Part shown: positions 26,519 through 33,968 of the stretch, piece after piece
Layout: every line of letters starts with the position of its first letter
How positions within the stretch are numbered: position 1 is the first letter of the stretch
Origin: Calditrichota bacterium
GTDB lineage: Bacteria; Calditrichota; Calditrichia; Calditrichales; J004
Reading direction: 5' to 3'
Assembly (NCBI GenBank): GCA_013112635.1
Contig: JABFGF010000001.1
Span: 558,001 to 622,000, forward strand
DNA length: 64,000 nt
The notes under the pieces: generated by a model
The model's database searches: none
The model's input: the letters and a program-made list of their open reading frames with translations, nothing else
What the model was told of the DNA's origin: nothing
Position numbers and translations under genes: made by a program

Positions 26519-28504
26519 TTATTGAGTGTTCTGCAATTGAGCTTTTACCAAATCAGCCCAGATTTTATATCCTGTATCATTCATGTGCAGCATGTCTTTG
26601 ATAAAAATGTCATCACGGATTTCGCCTGTCTCGGTTAGCATGCCAGCTGCTGTATCGATGTAAAAAACATTTTGTCTGGTATCGCAAAACTCTTTGATTA
26701 GGGCATTTGCTTCCTGCATTTGTGGCCAAACTTTTTTACGGGCGATACTTGGTTTTATCGAGATAAAATAAACCGGTGTATTTTTTAATTTCTGATTTAC
26801 CTGCCTGCAGAATTCTTTGAAATGAACCAAAACTTCAACCGGCGGCTTACCCGATGCAATATCGTTGTCCCCTTCATAAAAAACGATTGCTTTTGGTTTA
26901 TATGGTTCAACAATACGGTCAAAGAAATGAATTGCATGTTCAGCTTCTGATCCACCAAATCCGCGATTGATTGTTTTAATCGGTGCCATATCATTTTGTA
27001 ATGATTTCCACATGCGAATGCTGGAACTACCTACAAATAAAACAGCATCTTTTGGTGGAGGATTAGTTTTATCCTGCTGCTCAAATTTTTTGATAGCTGT
27101 CTCAAAGGGATAATCTGATGTTTTCGTAAAGCCAAGAAGGGACAAACCTTTTTTAACAACCGGATCTTTCATCATATATTTCCAGACAAATCCGTTGCGC
27201 CAGTTTTCAATCATTAAAACTATTGGCCCTTGATCAATTCCCAAATAATCTGATGCAAACCAGCCTGCAGTAGGATTAAAGGCATCCTTGAACCCATATT
27301 TCCTCCATAAACCTTTAGAGCCATATTTTTGATACATGTTTTGGATTGTCGGGATTACAAGATTTGGGTTGTAAATGATTGACGAAGCCGCTGCGGTTGG
27401 AGCAATTGTTCCGTCATCAAATTCGATATGATTAGGGCCGTTTGCTCCACGGGCTGAATAAGACCGGAACTCATTTGTGTCCGTATTAAATTTATTTCCT
27501 GGCCCATCGCAGGCTGTTAAACCCCAGGTCAAAGAATCGTAGCCAACCCAGCCTAATGGATTTTCTGTTGCGTATAAGTTTTGGCTTAGGACTGCACGTT
27601 GTCCGTTTTCAAAATAATTAATGCCTTTATTTTGCATGTAATTGTCTGATTGATATCGGTAATCTATGAACATGGGAGAGTATTGATGCCCAAATAAAGG
27701 TGGGAAATTTACATGAGCCAAACCGGTGTAGGGTTCTTGCCATTTATAATGACTAAGCCACTGTTGCCAAGCCTTTTCAATACCTGAATAACCGCTTCCT
27801 GCTGCAAGAATGTACAAAATCATTGCTTCATTATAACCTACCCAGCTACTTTGTATAAATCCTTGTTCCGGGTGCCAACCAAATGAGACAGAATTTGCAA
27901 ACCACTTTTCATCGGGCATAGTTGTCCAGTCCCAATCAATGCGTTGAGTGAGAGAATCACCTAAAGCGCGAATTTCTTTTTCATCAGGATTAGTCCCATC
28001 ATAAAACTGCATTGCAAAGCGGATTCCCGCTAAAAGAAGTGCGGTGTCTATTGTAGATAACTCACATTTCCAAACGCGTTCACCATTTTTCATATCCAAA
28101 AAATGATAGTAAAATCCTTTATATCCGGTGGCCAATGGATCAGTACTTTGAAGTGAAGTCCAGAAAAATCTTAAACTGTTCAAGGTTAATTGTCGTGCAT
28201 ACTCGCGCGTAATCCATCCACGATCTACACCAATTGCCCAAATTGGGTAAGCAAATCCTACCGCTGCAATACTTGCCGGAGAGTCTTTTGTAGAGCGATC
28301 TTTTACAAGGCCGTTTTCAGGATTTATTTCATTTATAAAATATAGGAAGCTGCGATACTGGAGTGTATCAATTAATTCTGCAGGACGTTCAACTAAATCA
28401 GGATTAAAGTATCGATTTTCAATTTTTTCAAATCCGGGACTACATGAAATTATTAAAGAAAGACTAATTAGAAGTAGCATGGAAAATAGGATTTTAATTT
28501 TCAT
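26519..28504 (-). CDS. Lipoprotein: GH144-like (PF10091) glycosidase fused to SGNH hydrolase
   Basis: The 661-residue protein has a lipoprotein signal (LSLIISC, Cys21). A helical glycosidase domain of the so-called glucoamylase family PF10091 follows (about 40-455); CAZy places its relatives in GH144, endo-beta-1,2-glucanases. The conserved block GIDQGPIVLMIENWRNG is shared with the next gene. The C-terminus (about 485-660) is an SGNH esterase: block I FVGSSSIRMW with probable nucleophile Ser494, NRGFGGSE, EGDNDI, and DMLHMND with the Asp-His pair. The joining of a glycosidase and an esterase in one lipid-anchored protein suggests an acylated glucan substrate, which is inference. Confidence 0.85.
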   Translation of the reverse strand: MKIKILFSMLLLISLSLIISCSPGFEKIENRYFNPDLVERPAELIDTLQYRSFLYFINEINPENGLVKDRSTKDSPASIAAVGFAYPIWAIGVDRGWITREYARQLTLNSLRFFWTSLQSTDPLATGYKGFYYHFLDMKNGERVWKCELSTIDTALLLAGIRFAMQFYDGTNPDEKEIRALGDSLTQRIDWDWTTMPDEKWFANSVSFGWHPEQGFIQSSWVGYNEAMILYILAAGSGYSGIEKAWQQWLSHYKWQEPYTGLAHVNFPPLFGHQYSPMFIDYRYQSDNYMQNKGINYFENGQRAVLSQNLYATENPLGWVGYDSLTWGLTACDGPGNKFNTDTNEFRSYSARGANGPNHIEFDDGTIAPTAAASSIIYNPNLVIPTIQNMYQKYGSKGLWRKYGFKDAFNPTAGWFASDYLGIDQGPIVLMIENWRNGFVWKYMMKDPVVKKGLSLLGFTKTSDYPFETAIKKFEQQDKTNPPPKDAVLFVGSSSIRMWKSLQNDMAPIKTINRGFGGSEAEHAIHFFDRIVEPYKPKAIVFYEGDNDIASGKPPVEVLVHFKEFCRQVNQKLKNTPVYFISIKPSIARKKVWPQMQEANALIKEFCDTRQNVFYIDTAAGMLTETGEIRDDIFIKDMLHMNDTGYKIWADLVKAQLQNTQ

Positions 28505-28539
28505 TTTACTTTGACCTGATTAATGTTCTTGAAATATTG

Positions 28540-30948
28540 TTAACGAATTAATATCATTTTTTCTGTTTTCTGATATATCAATCCTGGATTATGGCCGGAC
28601 ACTTTAAGGCGATAATAATAAACCCCGCTGGCAAAGTTTTCAGCATTGATTGTAACTTTGTACTTTCCTGCAATCTGAAATGTATTTACGGGATTACTGA
28701 CTTTTTTTCCCAAACCATCAAACAATTCCAGAGAAACAAATCCTGCTGAGGCCAATTGATATTCAATTTGAGTAACAGGATTAAAAGGATTTGGAAAGTT
28801 TTGCTTTAATTCAAAATTTGAAACTGACTTTCCTTTTTCACTTTCAAGATTGGTTACAACCCAATTCAAAGAATCAAGCATTGGTGCAATTTCCGGACTG
28901 GACATAAATGTATTCCATAAAAGCCCTGTGCGTGCATTTTCAATCATCAAAATAATTGGCCCCTGGTCTATGGCCAAATAGCTGTCTGCAAACCAATCTT
29001 GATCACGATTAAAAGCATCTTTAAAACCAAACTCTGCCCACAACCTGTCACCATATTCAAAATAGAAATGCCTTAGGGTTGCCAGTGATTCATCCGGAAT
29101 ATAAGGCATTGCACTTAAAGCAGCTGTTGGTGTTATAGTACCATTATCGTTTGTTGGGCTGTGGGCATTATATCCCCAAGGATTGTCACTTGCTGTCAGC
29201 CCCCACTCAAGAAAGCTATAACCTGTATGTCCACCGGAATTAACAAAACAGTAAGAACGGTTTATTAGCGAAGTATTTTTATTATTTTGAAAATAATTAC
29301 AATACTTATCGGCTTTATCCCGCGGGTCAAATCCCAAAAAAGAATAATGAGTAAAAAACAGAGGTCCACCTTTATCTGGACCGACCCACTGCTTATGACC
29401 ATAAAAAGTTTTACCGTTTGTATAATTTTGCCCGGCCCAGCCTAAATCATACAGCTCTTTTGGAACGGGATGAGTTGGTGAAGCGATGGCTAAAAGATAA
29501 ACAATCATGGTTTCGTTAAACCCACGGATTGAGTGATTCAATTGCCAACCATAATTTGGCGACCAATGCCAGTAAAGTACATTTTCTGCAGGATCTTTTC
29601 TAAACCAATCCCATTCCACATCTTCCCAGAGCTCATTTGAAATTGCGCGGATTTCATCTTCAATTGCGTTATTTTGATCAAAGTATTGGCGGACCGTAAG
29701 TACTCCCTGAATAAAAAATGCGGTTTCAACAAGGTCAGCGCCATTGTCATATTGACTAAATGGGATTGTTTGACCTGTTTGACCGTTTATCCAGTGCGCC
29801 CAGGCTCCGTGATATCGAACAGCTTTATTTTTCATAAAAGACAGAATTTTTAGAACACGGGTTGCCGCAGAGTCACGAGGGACAAATCCACGCTCAACAC
29901 CAACCGCCATGGCCATAAGACCAAAACCAGATCCACCACTTGTACATGTATTACCAGATCCTTTTCGTTCCCTCGCTAATCCGCTTACAGGATGTCCATA
30001 ATCATAAAAATAACGAAATGTAGCTTCCTGAACAGAGGTAAGAAGCTCATCATTTGTCATAGAAAATGGAGTTGCGGACAAAGTATCGGAAGGCAAAGTT
30101 TCCATACTATTTTGATCAATCCCGGTTATATAATAGAAAAACTCCTGATCATTTATGCCTGTAAAGTCGCTATAAATATTGTAGGTGTATGATGATGAAT
30201 TAATTTTTGAGAAAGCATCATCCTTGTTTGATGACCGGTAGACATTATAAGCAATGAAACTTTGACTCTCTTGCCATTTAATATCAGTCCTGCTGTCATG
30301 TGCATCAAGATGTGTAATTAAAGGCGGGTCAAACGGTGATACTCCGGAAACACCCTTTTTTAAGATTTTGACTTCATCAATCCAAACAATGTGTTCTGTT
30401 TCATTGTTATTTTTTTGAACATGAAAAACTGTTTTTATGTTTGAGAAATCCGCACTTCCAGTAGGGAAATCGGATATCGGTATACTTACTTTCTGCCATG
30501 TTTCTGTTGAAGAGTCAACAGTATTTAGATAACTGCCAAGCCAAACTTTTCCGCTTTTTTGATTGGACAAATCTTCAATAAGCAAATCAGGTAATGCCGA
30601 TTGTTGTACTTCCGATGGTGCATTTATCCAATAAACCAGAGAATCAAAGCCATTAAAATTAATCCCCGGCCAGCCTTGCTTGGCGAATGCAATTCCCCAA
30701 TCTCCACCCGAAGATGATTTCCATTTTAAGCGCAAACTATGGGAGCCCTGAAAACTATAAGCCGCTTCCACCGGAAACTTAGTATTATCTGCGCCTTTTA
30801 ACTCCAGCGTACTTGGACTATTTGCAAATCCCCACGATGCATCATAATACGTATCACCTTCAGGACTGTCACTAAAGATAACCAGCTCGTCTTGTGCATA
30901 AAGTGAAAAACACAAGATAAATATGATTGCAAATATTTGTTTTTTCAT
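28540..30948 (-). CDS. Secreted GH144-like (PF10091) glycosidase with C-terminal sorting domain
   Basis: The 802-residue protein has a signal peptide (to about YAQD), a beta-sandwich region resembling a carbohydrate-binding module (about 20-200), an Fn3-like domain (about 205-290), the PF10091 glycosidase domain (about 300-690) and a C-terminal sorting domain (about 715-802) opening NFPNPFNPVTQIEYQL. That last domain is typical of type IX-like secretion in Calditrichota, Ignavibacteria and related groups. The glycosidase domain is paralogous to that of the downstream lipoprotein, 35 bp away (shared DNGTI-PTAA and AIDQGPIILMIENARTG). It is probably released or held at the cell surface. Confidence 0.87.
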   Translation of the reverse strand: MKKQIFAIIFILCFSLYAQDELVIFSDSPEGDTYYDASWGFANSPSTLELKGADNTKFPVEAAYSFQGSHSLRLKWKSSSGGDWGIAFAKQGWPGINFNGFDSLVYWINAPSEVQQSALPDLLIEDLSNQKSGKVWLGSYLNTVDSSTETWQKVSIPISDFPTGSADFSNIKTVFHVQKNNNETEHIVWIDEVKILKKGVSGVSPFDPPLITHLDAHDSRTDIKWQESQSFIAYNVYRSSNKDDAFSKINSSSYTYNIYSDFTGINDQEFFYYITGIDQNSMETLPSDTLSATPFSMTNDELLTSVQEATFRYFYDYGHPVSGLARERKGSGNTCTSGGSGFGLMAMAVGVERGFVPRDSAATRVLKILSFMKNKAVRYHGAWAHWINGQTGQTIPFSQYDNGADLVETAFFIQGVLTVRQYFDQNNAIEDEIRAISNELWEDVEWDWFRKDPAENVLYWHWSPNYGWQLNHSIRGFNETMIVYLLAIASPTHPVPKELYDLGWAGQNYTNGKTFYGHKQWVGPDKGGPLFFTHYSFLGFDPRDKADKYCNYFQNNKNTSLINRSYCFVNSGGHTGYSFLEWGLTASDNPWGYNAHSPTNDNGTITPTAALSAMPYIPDESLATLRHFYFEYGDRLWAEFGFKDAFNRDQDWFADSYLAIDQGPIILMIENARTGLLWNTFMSSPEIAPMLDSLNWVVTNLESEKGKSVSNFELKQNFPNPFNPVTQIEYQLASAGFVSLELFDGLGKKVSNPVNTFQIAGKYKVTINAENFASGVYYYRLKVSGHNPGLIYQKTEKMILIR

Positions 30949-30957
30949 TTTTCCAAC

Positions 30958-32499
30958 TTAACTCCAAATGTCCCGGTCTAAGCTTCTGTATTGAATAGCT
31001 TCACTTATATGTTCCGGTAAAATGGATTCGGTTAATGCCAAGTCTGAAATTGTTCTGGAAACCTTTAGAATTCGATCATAAGCGCGGGCAGAAAGTCCCA
31101 ACCTGTTTATTGCTGTTTTTAGCAGCTCCTGGCCGGGATCATCAATTTTACAAAATTTACGGATTTCTGCAGACTGCATATCAGCATTGCTAAACAAATC
31201 TTTTTCATTTTTGAACCGGCTTTGCTGAACTTCCCTGGCCTGCTGTACGCGCTCCCGAATATTTATCGAAGGTTCGCCTTTGCGATCTGAAGAGAGCTCT
31301 TTAAATTTAACTGCAGGAACCTCAATATGGATATCGATCCTGTCTAACAACGGCCCGGAGACTTTTGCAAGATAGCGTTGAATTTGCGGAGGCGGACAGG
31401 TGCAGCTTCTGGTCGGATCGCCATAATACCCGCATGGACACGGATTCATAGCGGCGGCTAAAAGGAAATTTGCCGGATAAGTTAAAGAAAGTGCGGCCCT
31501 AGAAATCGTGACGTGACCATCTTCCATTGGTTGGCGCATTACTTCCAGAACATTCTTTTTAAATTCAGGTAATTCATCCAAAAACAAAACTCCATGATGC
31601 GAAAGGCTTACTTCCCCTGGTTTAGGGAATTTGCCGCCACCGACCAAAGCAGCATCGGAAATTGTGTGGTGTGGTGAACGAAACGGCCGTGTTGAAACCA
31701 GTCCATGATTGTTTTTTAACAATCCGGAAATAGAATGGATTTTTGTTGTCTGGATTGCTTCTTCTAAAGAGAGAGGCGGTAAAATTGTGGCAAACCGTTT
31801 TGCCAGCATCGTCTTCCCCGATCCAGGAGGGCCAACCATGATAATATTATGACCACCGGCCGCTGCAACTTCTAGAGCTCTTTTTACATGCTCCTGCCCT
31901 TTTACATCTGCGAAATCAAATTTGGAATTCTGCCCTTCTCGAAACAGCTCATGAACATCTGTTTTATACGGATCAATTTTCAATTGACCATTTAGAAAAT
32001 TTACAACATCCGTTAAATGGCCGGCCGGGATAACATCAAGGTCCGGACTACCCATTGAGGCTTCACGGGCATTTTCTTCCGGAAGGATAATCCCTTTGTA
32101 GCCAAGTTTCTTTGCCGCAATGGCAATAGACAAGCTGCCATGCACCGGACGGATTGTGCCATCCAACGCCAGTTCACCAAGAATTATATATTCATTTAAT
32201 TTATCCGGAGAAACTGTTTCCTGGGTTGTCATAATGCCTACAGCAATAGGCAAATCGTAGGAAGAACCTTCTTTTTTGATATCGGCCGGGGCGAGATTTA
32301 TAGTGATTCGTTTTTGATAGACAAATTTATAGCCTGAATTTTTTATGGCCGAAATTACACGTTCGCGGCTTTCCTTAACAGCTATATCGGGCAGGCCTAC
32401 AATTGTAAAAAATGGGACGTTTCCCTCGGAGTGCGTTTCAACTTCAATTTTATGGGCGTCTATGCCCATTAGAGCAGCAGTATAAACTTTGGAGATCAT
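30958..32499 (-). CDS. comM: YifB/ComM-family Mg-chelatase-like AAA+ ATPase
   Basis: The 513-residue protein has the N-terminal ChlI-like domain (SKVYTAALMGIDAHKIEVE, IVGLPDIAVKESRERV), a Walker A GPPGSGKTMLAKR, a Walker B with LFLDELPEF, a cysteine cluster (CPCGYYGDPTRSCTCPPP) and the C-terminal Mg-chelatase domain. In naturally competent bacteria ComM is a helicase that aids branch migration during recombination; elsewhere the role is less clear. The start at 32499 puts the protein in register with the family; a longer frame would run 32 bp into vapC. Confidence 0.93.
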   Translation of the reverse strand: MISKVYTAALMGIDAHKIEVETHSEGNVPFFTIVGLPDIAVKESRERVISAIKNSGYKFVYQKRITINLAPADIKKEGSSYDLPIAVGIMTTQETVSPDKLNEYIILGELALDGTIRPVHGSLSIAIAAKKLGYKGIILPEENAREASMGSPDLDVIPAGHLTDVVNFLNGQLKIDPYKTDVHELFREGQNSKFDFADVKGQEHVKRALEVAAAGGHNIIMVGPPGSGKTMLAKRFATILPPLSLEEAIQTTKIHSISGLLKNNHGLVSTRPFRSPHHTISDAALVGGGKFPKPGEVSLSHHGVLFLDELPEFKKNVLEVMRQPMEDGHVTISRAALSLTYPANFLLAAAMNPCPCGYYGDPTRSCTCPPPQIQRYLAKVSGPLLDRIDIHIEVPAVKFKELSSDRKGEPSINIRERVQQAREVQQSRFKNEKDLFSNADMQSAEIRKFCKIDDPGQELLKTAINRLGLSARAYDRILKVSRTISDLALTESILPEHISEAIQYRSLDRDIWS

Positions 32500-32521
32500 A
32501 AGTTCTTTATCGTAGTCTTGT

Positions 32522-32896
32522 TTAGAGCGTGTAGGGTATAAATACAAAAGCATGTTTTTCAGGTCTAAAGTCTTTTGTATTTCTCGTTACTAAACTTATT
32601 TTGTTAAGCTCAGCAAATGCTGCCTGAAAAGCATCTGGTAATTTCCATCGAAATTTTTTTCTTAATTCAGCCGCTTTGTCAGCAATCTTTTCATCGATGG
32701 AATAACATTGAAAAGTGTTTAAAAATAAACGAGTTGATTTTAAATCTATTTGATCAATTCCGGCTAATATCTCTGCTCGAGAAATCACAGAAATAACAGA
32801 CCGTTCTGAATTTTTTAACAACCAATCAGTCGCTTCTTTAATTCCATTTAAATGGTCGATTAATATAACAGAATCAATTAAATAAACAGATTTCAA
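32522..32896 (-). CDS. VapC-like PIN-domain ribonuclease toxin
   Basis: The 124-residue PIN protein has the acidic residues expected for a metal-dependent RNase: Asp in YLIDSVILID, Glu in SRAEILAG, Asp in KLPDAFQAA and Asp in TRNTKDF. It starts with TTG inside a TTGA overlap with the stop of the ribbon-helix-helix gene, a classic toxin-antitoxin coupling. Likely targets are tRNA or rRNA, as known for the family. It ends 22 bp before comM. Confidence 0.88.
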   Translation of the reverse strand: MKSVYLIDSVILIDHLNGIKEATDWLLKNSERSVISVISRAEILAGIDQIDLKSTRLFLNTFQCYSIDEKIADKAAELRKKFRWKLPDAFQAAFAELNKISLVTRNTKDFRPEKHAFVFIPYTL

Positions 32897-33132
32897 GTTC
32901 TATCCCAATCTTTTCTTATAGAATTTGAATATTCAAGCCCATCAATATTTTTTACTTTCCAAATGCCAGCTGTCCTTTTTATTATCTCATTTGTATCTAA
33001 AGATTTTCTGTCATCTATATATTCAGTAATTGCATCCCTGATTGTTTTTGCTATTGGTTGATTAACATTATGGGAATACTGCTCAAGCCATTTCTTCATT
33101 TCATCAGGAAGAGAAAGTAATAATCTTGTCAT
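32893..33132 (-). CDS. VapB-like ribbon-helix-helix antitoxin
   Basis: The 79-residue protein begins with a ribbon-helix-helix pattern (RLLLSLPDEMKKWLEQYS, then AKTIRDAITEYID). Its C-terminal tail (IWKVKNIDGLEYSNSIRKDW) is like those that wrap around PIN toxins. AAAGGAC precedes the ATG. A perfect inverted repeat lies 25 bp upstream of the start and is the expected site for autorepression by the antitoxin-toxin complex. Confidence 0.85.
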   Translation of the reverse strand: MTRLLLSLPDEMKKWLEQYSHNVNQPIAKTIRDAITEYIDDRKSLDTNEIIKRTAGIWKVKNIDGLEYSNSIRKDWDRT

Positions 33133-33157
33133 TATTTCGTCCTTTCTTTTAGCACCA

Positions 33158-33179
33158 ATATATCACATAAGTGATATAT
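33158..33179. promoter_or_regulatory. Inverted-repeat operator of the VapBC operon
   Basis: ATATATCAC and GTGATATAT form a perfect 9-bp inverted repeat around 4 bases. It lies in the 57-bp gap between tag and the antitoxin gene, where the toxin-antitoxin promoter must be. Autoregulation by the ribbon-helix-helix protein is inferred from the family. Confidence 0.6.
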
Positions 33180-33189
33180 AGTCAATCCA

Positions 33190-33750
33190 TCAAACTTCTT
33201 TATATCTAAAACAATCTGTGGTATGGTCATTAACCATTCCAGTGGCCTGCATGTGCGCATAAACGACTGTGGAGCCAACAAACTTAAAACCTCGCTTTTT
33301 CAAATCTGCACTTAGCTTATCAGAAAGTTCGGTCTTTGCCGGAATATCGCTTAGTGTTTTAAATGAATTCACAAGCGGTTTATGATTTACAAATCCCCAG
33401 ATGTATTTATCAAAACTGCCAAACTCTTCCGCTACTTTTAAAAAGGCCTGTGCATTGGAAATAGCAGCTTTAATTTTTAGCTTGTTGCGAATAATGCCTG
33501 CATCCTGTAATAACCGTGCTTCATCTTTTTCAGTGAAGGCGGCGACTTTTTTTACATCGAAATTTAAAAAGGCTTTTCTGAAATTATCACGTTTATATAA
33601 AACAGTTTTCCAGCTAAGGCCGGCCTGGAAAGTTTCTAAAATAAGAAACTCAAACAGAAGCTGGTCATCATGAACCGGAACACCCCACTCCTTGTCGTGA
33701 TATTCGCAATAAAGCTCATCATTCTCAGGAACCCAATCGCAGCGTTTCAT
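33190..33750 (-). CDS. tag: DNA-3-methyladenine glycosylase I
   Basis: The 186-residue enzyme excises 3-methyladenine from alkylated DNA. Family features are RCDWVPENDELYCEYHDKEW near the N-terminus, FQAGLSWKTVLYKRDNFR, and the C-terminal DHTTDCF. Cys4, His17-type, and the last His and Cys form the zinc site. The ATG at 33750 follows TTGGAGAAATTT; a TTG four codons upstream falls within that ribosome binding site and is rejected. The VapBC module lies directly downstream. Confidence 0.95.
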   Translation of the reverse strand: MKRCDWVPENDELYCEYHDKEWGVPVHDDQLLFEFLILETFQAGLSWKTVLYKRDNFRKAFLNFDVKKVAAFTEKDEARLLQDAGIIRNKLKIKAAISNAQAFLKVAEEFGSFDKYIWGFVNHKPLVNSFKTLSDIPAKTELSDKLSADLKKRGFKFVGSTVVYAHMQATGMVNDHTTDCFRYKEV

Positions 33751-33787
33751 AAATTTCTCCAAATAATTTCAATTTCTTTATTTCAAA

Positions 33788-33829
33788 CAGGGGATTCTTC
33801 TCTCCACTTCGTTTCGATCAGAATGACAG
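33788..33829. repeat. Short dispersed-repeat-like element
   Basis: The stretch around ATTCTTCTCTCCACTTCG and GATCAGAATGACAG is unlike the AT-rich spacer around it. It strongly resembles short repeats I recall from intergenic regions of many bacteria (core: ATTCTTC, a C/T-rich middle, TTCG, then AGAATGACA). ATTCT and AGAAT at the ends form a small inverted repeat. Only one copy was seen here, so repetition cannot be shown within the window. Confidence 0.4.
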
Positions 33830-33968
33830 TTTTTAATAATTCAATAAACAAAATATAAATATCAAGTAAATTACAATAGCAAAAATTCAAATTTGCAAAA
33901 CAAACTATTTGGTTATTTGATTTTAAATTTTAGAATTTATCTGTTCTTTAAGATTTGTATTTTGGCAT

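Noticed and set aside
26519-30948. Calling the two glycosidases glucoamylases of GH15
   Set aside because: The family name of PF10091 is misleading; the conserved blocks match the GH144-like group, not GH15.
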